Origin: Psettodes erumei
Taxonomy: Eukaryota; Chordata; Actinopteri; Pleuronectiformes; Psettodidae
Length of the DNA stretch: 64,000 nucleotides
NCBI GenBank assembly: GCA_016785225.1
Contig: JAFBJZ010000291.1
Coordinates: 362,001-426,000 of the forward strand
Reading direction: 5' to 3'
A program made the position numbers and the translations under genes. Shown one piece after another: positions 38,601-49,105 of the stretch (position 1 is the stretch's first letter; every line of letters starts with the position of its first letter). Under the pieces are notes generated by a model. The model was not told where the DNA came from. It made no database searches and saw only the letters and a program-made list of their open reading frames with translations.

Positions 38601-40140
38601 CAGTTTGTTTAGCAACTTTTAAAGCTATGAGATCACTTTCTATTGCCAAAATAATTCATAAATTGACTAATTATTTTCACCCTCCTGTAAATAATTGATA
38701 TTTAAAATAACAACAAAATGCAAGTGGCATTTTCATTAGTATTATTTCTAATTATATTGCATTCTTTTCAAGGCATCCTGATCCCAAATCAGTTAAAATG
38801 ATTTCATCTTTTATGGAGAAAAATATAGTGGGGGGAAAAAGGGGGGAAAGATGAAATCAAAGGGCCGTCTTTGCATCTGTAAATGTGTGTTCCATTGTTC
38901 AGCCCAGCTTTTTAAAAAACCTGTAGAGTTTGAATAAAATGCCGTGTCAGTGATTCACCTGAGTCTCTTTACAGAGGGTTTCAAGGTGAATGGAAGCCAC
39001 AACCACTGGCCCTTTCACTGCCAAATGACTGCGGCCGAGCCCTTTCCTGGCTCACTGAATCTGAAGGGGGGACGGACGGTTTTTAACCACAAACTTAATT
39101 ACGTTTGTCTTTTGGGTGAAATTTAAATTCAGCAACCCCGTGCACATTCTATACGGTGACATATTAGAAACAGCAGATTTGTTGAAGAAGGGAAGTTGAG
39201 ATTTTCACAATAAATCTGTCAAGTTTTCAATAATATTGATAGTTGATATTATATCATTTGCATTTCAGAAATCCAGTGAGATATATCTGAACACGTGTTC
39301 ATATTTGTTTGGAAACATGGTCTCAAAATAATTAGGAACAAACACAAACATTCTCAAACATTATTTTCTGTTTCTATTTCTTCTCTTCCCTACAGCTGAA
39401 ATCTACCAGGTCAATACTAAAGCATTGGATGTGTAAGATGGAACCAATAATACAGTTCCAAATATTTATTTACCTGTGTGATTTTGTTCAGTCCTAAAAG
39501 CAGGTTCTAGTTAAGATACTTATTCCTTTAGGTAAGATACACTTGATGCAAATGCAGACAAATCATGAGCCTACAAACAGCGTAGAATAAAACAATTTCT
39601 CCCATGAGTTTATACAAACAAATGTCCGCTAAAGACAACTTTACCTTTTCATATTGAAAACAACACTTCTGATATTAGAAGGATGCAAATGGAGCTTGAC
39701 TAAACCTGTGTGTTATTTGCATGGCTTGCCTTTCTAACTCCACATTGCCATCGTCAGACTTGAGTTCGTGTGCATGTAAATGTGAGCGGGCACTCAATCA
39801 CTCTGGACCCCGACACGTCTGCTTCCAGCTCACATGTCTGCGGTCGGTCGTTACCTGCCAGGTGCTTCTGTGTGGCAGAGGCCAGTTCACTGAAGCAACT
39901 GCTGGTCACTTCTGCCATCTTGTGTTCACTTTAAAGTCTGTGCAGCTCTCACAACATTTTAGCCCCTGGATTTCCCTCTCAATAGATCCTCATAAGGCTT
40001 TACAGTCAAGGAAAATATCATCAAACCAAAACAATCACACCTTTGTTTGGTATTTATTTTGTTCGACACTTCATCTGAGCTGTTTCATCCATTGTTTTTA
40101 TTAATCTATTGCACAAACTGAGTAGTAAGACAGTCCCAGA
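35690..40140. other. intergenic stretch, no gene seen
   Basis: Composition changes from GC-balanced to clearly AT-rich after about 37850. A CCACCCT patch lies at 36077-36098. No exon-like or RNA gene was recognised. Confidence 0.6.
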
Positions 40141-40149
40141 GATCTAAAC

Positions 40150-40450
40150 ATGGGTGGAAGAAGTGCTCAGAGCTCCTTTACTAAAAGTCCTACATTGATA
40201 ATTGTACTTAAGGTGAATAAGTATTATCGCTAACACGCACTGAATGTACATGTTGATTTGATTTACTTTTCATTTTACTACAGTTAAATGTTTGTGTTAG
40301 GCGATAAAGTAAAAACAACAACAACAAAAACTATTCATGGCATTATGGAAGCGATCTCACTTAACTGTACTTCAGCACCGCAATAATATACAGAAAACTA
40401 CTTTTATGTAGCTATATTTTTAACCTGAAATGTAAAAGTAATGAAATAAA
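40150..40450. mobile_element. degenerate teleost AAGTAC-type interspersed repeat
   Basis: The phrases gtggaagaagtgctcagag, aaaagtcctacattgat and ttgtacttaagg resemble the same repeat class as at 11380-11780. The copy lies just upstream of the candidate smarca2 promoter. Confidence 0.5.
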
Positions 40451-40699
40451 TAGGATTTGTCAACGAAAGCAGGAAGAAGCATTTGCATTGACAGCAGAAC
40501 AAAAACTCTTTTCGAGTTGCAGTTGTGTTACTCAAAGTATCACAACACTCAACACAAGTCATTACAGTACTCAGTACTTCAGTTGTATCTGGACTGCGAC
40601 TCCAAATACGCGCCTGTAATCAACTTTCATTCGAGTCAACTCGTCTTGTTGCAGTTATGGCCTCTCGACCTGAAAGTTGCAGCTATATACGCCCAAGAA

Positions 40700-40830
40700 C
40701 TCAATAATATGATTGACGCACGTATGAGCCAATCACAGTAGAGGTAGGCGGGACGTCCGGTGACATTGACAAATCAGTGATGGGGACAAAATAAAAACTT
40801 TAGCATGTCAGCAGAACAACACGAAGGGGG
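40700..40830 (+). promoter_or_regulatory. smarca2: candidate smarca2 core promoter
   Basis: A CCAAT box (40729-40733) is followed by a GC box GGCGGG (40747-40752) and an AT-rich stretch near 40790. This is about 1.6 kb upstream of the start codon. No consensus TATA box is clear. The placement is inferred from motif spacing only. Confidence 0.35.
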
Positions 40831-40917
40831 AGTGAACTTATGGACAGCAGTCATAATTTGTAGAAACATTTTTAAATATTTGTGTCTGATTGCGAGCAGT
40901 TTCCATTCAGCCGAAAG
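40831..40917 (+). other. smarca2: candidate non-coding exon 1 of smarca2
   Basis: A donor-like site, gaaag-gtaaag, occurs at 40917/40918 shortly after the candidate promoter. Human SMARCA2 also begins with a non-coding exon. The 5' boundary is a guess; a second possible donor (gtaag-gtcacg) lies near 41218. Confidence 0.25.
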
Positions 40918-41056
40918 GTAAAGTGGCTAACGGCGCTTTATGTTCGATAACTACTGGCATGTGACTACTCGGCGTTCTGCTAACTGTCCAAACTTTCTGA
41001 CAGGACACAGTTCGGCAGCTGGAGCCTGTAACCAGAGCTAGCAGGCTAGCCGCTAA

Positions 41057-41076
41057 GCTAGCTAGCTAGCTAGCTA
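41057..41076. repeat. GCTA tetranucleotide repeat in a GCTAGC-rich palindromic cluster
   Basis: Five GCTA units lie inside 41033-41091, a stretch dense in the self-complementary words GCTAGC and GGCTAGCC. It could form hairpins or a cruciform. Confidence 0.85.
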
Positions 41077-41974
41077 TGGCTAGCCGTTAGCCAAGTTCTC
41101 CGTCGAAGCGAGCGAAGCCGCCCGCCTAAAAACGTCCCCAGTGTTTGTTGTGTGAAATGCGACCGTACAAATGTGTGGTATTAAAGTTTATTTGGGAGGG
41201 TCTGTAAACGTCCGTAAGGTCACGTCACGAGCTCGACTTTCATCGAAAGTTTGATTTTTTTCCTCCTGTGTGGATGTGTGTGCATATCCGTGATGGCCAC
41301 CAATTTTTTTTGAGGGAAGCCATGATCCAGTCAGTGAGTTGCACTGAACTGAAGTGAACTGTACCGGGATTGACAGAAAGCAGCGACACGACCGCGGTCG
41401 TACTGTACGGCTATTCAGACAACTGTTAAAACGTTGTAACGTTAAATGCCGTTACTTCTTTATCAAACCGTTACCGGGGGGAAAAAAAAACTGCTGACAG
41501 CGGTCGTGACAGCACTGACAGCCTCACCACAGCACTGCGGAGATCTGCTGTGCTCAACACGAGCACGCAATGTACGACAACAGCAACATGTGTGCATCTG
41601 GAAACCTACACAATATATAGCTATATATATTATATACACACAAACACACACTTCTGTGTGCCAGAGAGAAGCGGGTTATGCATGTGCGATCAGCTGATTG
41701 ATCTGCACCAGTCCTGTGTTTGACAGCAGGCAGTGAGCGACCGACAGTGCTGGACAAAGAAAAGCGGTGGGTCGTGGAAAGGTGCCCAGTGATGACACAG
41801 TGTGACCCCAGATGTTTGTTTACATTAAGGTTTACAGTCCACACACACAGTGCAACTCTGTATGTCCGTGCAAACAGTAAAGAGAGCACGCTTTCATTTC
41901 CATTAATGTTGTTTTTTTATATTGTCGTTTAATTTAAAGTGCAGTAAACAGAAAATAAGTGTGACAAACCTTTG

Positions 41975-42215
41975 CCTTTAAGCAACACCTGTACACCAGT
42001 GCAGCTGTACATGGGATTTAGAAGTTAGATTGTTCCAAGCATCTTGGAGACCTCGCCACAGTTGTACCATGGATTTAGTCTGTCTCTTCACACGAGTCCA
42101 CATGTGGAGATCAGGACTCTGTGGGGGCAGGACCACCTGTCGCTTGCCCCTTTGTCCTTCCGATAGTTCTCTGGCTGTATGTTTGAGCCAACCTGATGGG
42201 ACGGTGCACATTTAA
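41975..42215. mobile_element. probable decayed DNA-transposon or interspersed repeat remnant
   Basis: Phrases such as gcatcttggagacc and tgtggagatcaggactctg resemble a high-copy repeat I recall from several teleost genomes. There are no intact ends, no target duplication and no transposase. Recognition is from memory. Confidence 0.4.
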
Positions 42216-42406
42216 ACCGTTAAATCTTTTTATGTACTGTATGTTATGTTTGATTTAACGTTCCTGACGCACATGAAACGCAGCTCTGATAGAAAATAGC
42301 AGATAATTCAGATAACAGTTAAAATATTCAAATAAAATATTAATATTAATCATTAATATTTTTTTTTCTCCTGAAGCTGTCTGGTGTCCTTCCACCAGTT
42401 CAGTAG

Positions 42407-42640
42407 ATGTCCACCCCCTCTGACACGTCAGGTGGTATGTCCCATCCTGGACCTTCTCCGGGGGCAGGTCTCTCGCCAGGGCCCATCTTGGGCCCCAGCC
42501 CTGGACCGGACCCGTCACCGGGCTCTGTTCACAGTATGATGGGCCCCAGTCCTGGACCTGGAACACCCACTGCACCTCACGGCATGCAGGGCCAGGGGCA
42601 GAGTGATTACTCTCAGGAAAGCATGTATCCTATGCACAAG
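42407..42640 (+). CDS. smarca2: smarca2 exon 2: start codon and Pro/Gly-rich N-terminus
   Basis: The exon has 78 codons, beginning MSTPSDTSGG and ending YPMHK before the donor gtacag. The repeated PSPGP units and SVHSMMGPSPGP match the SMARCA2 N-terminus. A stop (TAG, 42404-42406) lies immediately upstream in frame, fixing this ATG as the start. The acceptor in the 5'UTR part is unresolved: candidate AGs end at 42376, 42398 and 42403. Confidence 0.92.
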
Positions 42641-43446
42641 GTACAGAGCGTCTTCCCGCTCACTGAGCCCTGATTTTTTTATAGTGTGATCCCCTAAAAT
42701 TAATCAAAAAATACTTTTTCCTCTGCGTAGAAGGTAAGATTATATTTTTTATTGTTTTTTTTCCAGCCCATGGAGGGGATGAATGACAAGACAATGGCAG
42801 ATGCGATACACTTTGGTCACATGAAAGGTGTGGGGATGAGATCTCTGCACAGTGGGATGGGGCCTCCGCAGAGTCCCATGGACCAGCACAGCCAAGGTAT
42901 CATATCCCTCTGTCTGTCAAAGTCTCTGGCTTTTTGTTTTTTCAAGTCATGTTTGTAATAAAAATAAGAAAATGAATCAGTATTCTACAGCAACTTTCCC
43001 ATCTTGTTAATATTCTTGTGACCCCTTTGATTTGTTGTGTGGTCCCTCAGATGGGCTATTGACCCCTAGGTTGGGAACTTTGGGTGAAATTAAAACTCCT
43101 CCCTGTCTGCTGCAGGATACATGTCTCCCCATCCGTCCCCCATGGGTGTGCATGAGCACGCTTCCAGTCCGATGTCAGGAGGCGCAGGAGGTGGGGGGCC
43201 CACTCCGCCCCACATGCCCCCCTCGCAGCCGGGCCCGATGATGCCCATGGACCCCCAGGGAGGCATGCCCAACATGGCCGGCATGTCCAACATGGGCCAG
43301 CAGGGTCGGGGACCGTCTGCGTTCAGTCCGGTCCAGCTGCAGCAGCTCCGAGCTCAGATCCTGGCCTACAAGATCCTGGGCCGCGGGCAGCCCCTGCCTG
43401 AGAACCTCCAGCTGGCTGTTCAGGGCAAGAGGAGCCTACCCACAAT

Positions 43447-43486
<40 letters not shown>

Positions 43487-46400
43487 CAACAGCAGCAACA
43501 ACAGCAGCAGCAACAACAACAACAGCAGCCGCAGCAGCCGCAGCCAGCACCGAGTGCCAGCCCTTACAACAGGCCTCCAGGTAGAGTTCAACATCGGTAC
43601 AATGTGGGTCGCTGCGTCACGAGCAGGTGAATCAGACCAGGTGTGAAGCAGCAGATCTGAACACAGTCGGCTCTTTAATGTGAGTCCGGACCCCTCAGAC
43701 GACTCAGACCCGTCCTGAGAGAGACAGATGACGTAGAAAAGCAGCAAATGCCAACATTTTGATGTTTAAAAATGTACCTGTGGTGAGAGACAGAGGAGTA
43801 ATAACATTAATAATAAAAAAAAGCTCTTGTCTTTTTGAAAGGCATGGCGATGGCACCTATAGGTGGACCCCAGTCAAGTCCCTGCCCGACCCCCGCCATG
43901 CAGGCCCACAATCAAAGCACAGGACCCAAGCCTTGGCCTGATGGTGAGAGTCGTGAAGTCATTTAATTTGGAAGATGTTGAATAAATGTGACGGTGAAAG
44001 AAACTCCCGGCTGTCGACCCGCCCGCCCGCCTGCGAGTTGACCCGGTAACAGACGCAGTCTCTGCTCTCCAGCTCAGGGTGGTGACAATCAAGCCAACGC
44101 TCAGAAGCACCTCACCCCCGCGTCCAGCGGCCGCCCGTCCCCCGCCCCGCCTCCGGCCGCCCCCGTGCCCGCCGGGCCCGTGCCGGGCGGCTCGGCGACG
44201 CCTCAGCCCCCCGGACAGCAGGTGTCCCCCATGCTCCAGCTCCAGCAGAAGCAGAACCGCCTCACGCCGATCCAGAAGCCCCAGGGCTTGGACCCGGTTG
44301 GGATCCTGCAGGAGCGAGAGTACAGGTACTTATCACCTCCCTGAGTTAAACAGAATATACAGGCTGTGGATCTGGAGATGTGCGGGTCACACACACACAC
44401 ACACACACACGCCACCGAGGTCCGGTCGAGCTGGATCCTGTGTCCTTGTCCCTCAGATTGATTCTGTTCCTGTGAAAAGTTGCCCGGTCCGGACTTTTAC
44501 AGAACATCAATGAAGAATGGATTTAAATGTCTGAGAAGGGCTCAGCTCACGCGCTTTTGATGTCGCACCGTGTGAAGTGTCTGAAAACAGAGACGGCCGA
44601 ATGGAGGTGACGGGCTCGCGGACCTTAATCTCACCCTGGCCTTAGGGCTTGCTTTCCTTCACGCAACTTTTAAGGCTGGTGTTTTTATTTTTTAATGATC
44701 TGTTGTTCGCCCTGGACGAGCCAAGACGCTCTCAGAGAGCCGACCTCCCTTCACCTCGTCGGTCCAATTAGACCGTCTGGACGTGAAGCACCTCGGTGAA
44801 ACTAGAGAAACAGCAACGCTCCGAGTAATTTATGAGCATACACCCCGAATAATCACAACAAAAATATTAGAAATTGTTAAGCCCTGTTCAGTGTGGGTCC
44901 GTCTGTGTTCGACGAGCCCTCGCTGTCTCCACCTGTCATTAGGACGAACAGCTGCAGCAGGTGGAGTTAGCAGGAGTCCTTGTGAGGTGGCTGTGGGTGT
45001 TCACGTCGTTATCCAAATTCATTTTCCAATCCTGAAAGGATTATTGTGATAATGATCCAGATAATCAAGTCCGTCGACGCAGGGCCGCCATGTTGTTATC
45101 CTGCATTGCTCTCTAGCAAGTCGCAGCCCCTCTAATTTGACCGTGAATCCACCTGTCGTGACTCTCCTCAGGCTGCAGGCTCGGATCGCCCACCGCATCC
45201 AGGAGCTGGAGAGTCTGCCGGGCTCGCTGCCCCCCGACCTGAGGACCAAAGCCACGGTGGAGCTCAAGGCGCTGCGTCTGCTCAACTTCCAGCGACAGGT
45301 GTTTTTACCTTCCGCTCGCTGAATCCACGCAGACGGTGGCGGTGTTAGGCCCCGATGTAGAATTGTTTTTTTCCCCTTTCATAATAACCAACAAGTTTAC
45401 AATCCAGCGACTTTTAGACAGTTTTAATTATTGAAACAATGGAGCTGTGGCAGCCAGTCTCGCCAGTTACAACTGTGGAATTTTTAAATATTACAAAATA
45501 AATTCATGCAGATTAGGAAAAAAAAGCCATTTCATTTGAGTTGGATTGAGCCTCTTCAGCCTTGAGAAGTGTGTCTCAGCTGTGTTTACTGTTTAACTCG
45601 TACAGTCTGGACAGTTTCGTGTAACCCGTGCGTGTCTCCAGCTGAGGCAGGACGTGGTGGCGTGCATGAGGCGCGACACGACCCTGGAGACGGCGCTCAA
45701 CTCCAAGGCGTACCGCCGCAGCAAGCGGCAGACGCTGCGGGAGGCGCGCATGACCGAGAAGCTGGAGAAGCAGCAGAAGCTCGAGCAGGAGAAGAAGCGC
45801 CGGCAGAAACACCAGGTGAAGGAAACCCAGTCAAGTTTAGTATAACTTCTCGTCACAACTGGGAAACGCGTCAGGGAGGCGCGTTTGATGAATCCGTCCG
45901 AACGGGCCGCCGGAGCCGACAAAGACGCGCGCCGCTTGATGATTTGTCACACTCGTCTGTTTCGGCCTTTTCAGGAATATCTCAACAGCATCCTCCAGCA
46001 CGCCAAGGACTTCAAAGAGTACCACCGCTCGGTGTCGGGCAAAACCCAGAAGCTCACCAGAGCCGTGGCCAACTGGCACACCAACACGGAGCGGGAGCAG
46101 AAGAAGGAGACGGAGAGGATCGAGAAGGAGAGGATGAGGAGGCTGATGGTAGGAGCCCGCAAACGTCCGCAAGCCTTCCACTGACCACAGTAAAGTGGAT
46201 TTGGTTCGTTTACGGTACGGCACCGCCATAACGTGCCGCTGTCACTTCCTCCGTGAGCGCTGATAATCATCCGGCCCGTCGCTTTATCCCGCAGGAGGTT
46301 TATCGAACTTCGATATTCAAATTTTCTCGGCACGTGATGACAATTCACACGACCACGTGCGCAGCAATCAGAGAAACGTTAGACCGACTCGCTTTTGGGT

Positions 46401-48834
46401 GAAACCTGCCGAGCTGTAGTTAATATTTTGGTTATTGTTAAGAAACTCTGTGCCCCCCCCCCCCGGCAGGCGGAAGACGAGGAAGGCTACCGAAAGCTGA
46501 TCGACCAGAAGAAAGACAAGCGTCTGGCGTACTTGCTGCAGCAGACGGACGAGTACGTGGCCAACCTGACCACGCTGGTGTACGAGCACAAAGCCGCCCA
46601 GGCTGCCAAGGAGAAGAAGAGGAGGAAGAAGAGAAAGAAGGTGGGAGGGGAAAGTGCAGATTTTTTTTCGTCCTTTTCAGTCAAACAAACAAGCAAAGCG
46701 TGAAACGAGCTGAATTGGCGGCGCGTTTTGTTCGTCTCTCCCTCCCCGCCGCTCGCTCGTCAGCTAAAACAGTCAAATTGCTTCCAAACACAAACACACG
46801 ACCAGGGCTCAGCCGTGGCGTGAATTATTCTTCACCGTCGCTCATCATTCTGTTTATTTGAAGCGTCTTCCAGGATGTCGGCGCGGTTATTACCGCCGAT
46901 CACACACACACACACACGTGTGACCTGAAGCATCAAAAGGGTCTCAAACTCGCGGACACGCCGGCCCCAGATTGCACGTGCCGCCCGGCGTGATTTCACA
47001 GTTCCTGTCAGAGGGGCAGAACTAATCGGCGATCTCATCCGGCGCGTCGTCTTCTGACGGGAACGGACGCCCGCCGGCTCGGCCCCGCGCCGCCGCTCCG
47101 CCACACGCTGCGCCGGCTCGGTTGACCGCGTGTAATTACGACTCCGGCGGAGTAGCATCAAAGAAAATATTGATTCGAGTCACGACGTGGAAGATAAACA
47201 CGGAGCGCCTCAGATGACCGTTAATAATCTTGTCGGGGCGCTCCGCCGTTGTCGCCCGCCGCATCAAAATGCCCGCCGTTAAGAGCAACCAGGCGATCCG
47301 AGGCCGCTGCTGGTGTAACCTATACTTTGATCACGCCCCGCCGCGAGAGACGGACTGACAACCATTTACAGTGTGTCAGCTGAATGGTGTGTTGTGTGTT
47401 TTGATGTCTAGAAGGTGGACGGAGACGGCGAAGGCACCAGCGCCATCGGGCCCGACGGAGAGGTAAGACACCCGCCCCCCCCCCCAGTTCCCACAATGAG
47501 CTCAGACAGAAGTAATAAGAAAGAAGAAGAAGAAGAAAATGATCCAATCATCAGATCAGGCGACCCAGACCCCGGGTAACAGCAGAACTGAAGCGAATCG
47601 AACATCGTGTAAATACAGGCGCAGATATCTGCGGGCTCATCCGTCCTCATCCGCGGCTTCCCGCAGCTTTTAATCGCTGCTCGTTTGTCTCCTGTGAGAA
47701 AGAGGAGCCTCCACTGCCAATTACACAGGAAACAACATCCCACAGGTTGTTTTTCTTTTTATGGGGGGAATGTTAGATTGTAATGAAGGAGATTGGTTTG
47801 GCACTGGGATTTATTATCCCTCCTTTACCGTCTGGCATTTGAATAGATGAATCAGTGAAGCGAGGGCAAATCTTAAATTCAGACCCATCCCTCTTTATTT
47901 TCTCTGTCGTAGTGTCTCTGTAATAAAATAAAAGTTTCTATCTTCACGATCTTCACGACGATGTAGTTTTGTTTCGCACGAAAGCGCTGACACGGCGTCT
48001 GTCCCGCAGCCCATGGACGAGAGCAGCCAGATGAGCGAGCTGCCGGTCAAAGTGATCCAGACCGAGACCGGGAAGGTCCTGCAGGGGACGGACGCGCCCA
48101 AGTCCAGCCAGCTGGAGGCCTGGCTGGAGATGAACCCCGGGTGAGGAGGTCCAGCTGTGACGTCGAAGCTTTTTTTTTTTTTTTTTTTTTTTAATGATAA
48201 ATGAGAAACCCGCGAGCAGATCCCGTGACAGTGGCTGCGTTTCTGCGCATTTACCCTTTATTTCTCCTCCTCTCCTCCTGAAAACCAGGTACGAGGTCGC
48301 CCCGCGGTCCGACAGCGAGGAGAGCGGCTCCGAGTTTGAGGAGGAGGTCAGTGACGGTGGATTTGAGATGAGATTAATGAGATTCAGAGTACTAGTACTC
48401 CAGTAATTCCACGTGCAATCCACCAGGGGGCTGTAGCAATACACGCTTCACTACTTCTGATGAGTTTGTTTCGCCCCGCTTCGTCTCCGCGCCCGTCGCT
48501 GTTAAATAAAGTCACGTGTCATCGACTTTGCCTCACAAGGATGAAGAGGAGGCGGCGAAGGCCGAAGCGGAGGAGAAGAAGATCATCGACCCCAACGGCG
48601 AAGGGAACGTGACGGCTGCCAAGCACATCATCGAGTACTGTATCCCCCGAGACAATTAATTTAACGTCCCAGTTCTCGGTAGATTGGAAGTTTGGTGTCG
48701 GAGGGACGGAGCGCGAGGGTTTAGAAAAGAAAATTAAAAGTCGACAAGTTTTAGTTTTGAAACAGTTTCAGTCACGTCAGGGTAAATGAGTCAAAATCCT
48801 ACTTTAAAGGTTAAAGGTCGTATACTGAAGTTTT

Positions 48835-48889
<55 letters not shown>

Positions 48890-49044
48890 CGTTCAGGTCG
48901 GCCAAGCAGGATGTGGACGACGAGTACAGCGTCGCCACCGGACAGACCAGCTCCCAGTCTTACTACGGCGTGGCCCACGCCGTCATCGAGCGGGTGGAGA
49001 AGCAGTCGTCGCTGCTGATCAACGGCATGCTCAAACAGTACCAG

Positions 49045-49105
<61 letters not shown>

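Larger units (their letters stand above)
40918..42406 (+). other. smarca2: probable intron 1 of smarca2
   Basis: This stretch lies between the candidate exon 1 and the start codon. It contains a GCTA tetranucleotide repeat, a moderately CpG-rich part to about 41450 and a probable transposon remnant at 41975-42215. No coding exon was seen. Confidence 0.35.

Noticed and set aside
1..40700. DMRT-family (DM domain) exons expected from synteny
   Set aside because: No Cys/His-rich DM domain was seen in any frame; the neighbour must lie outside the window if synteny holds.
43436..43747. Poly-leucine open frame on the minus strand
   Set aside because: It is the reverse-strand shadow of the polyglutamine tract in exon 4.
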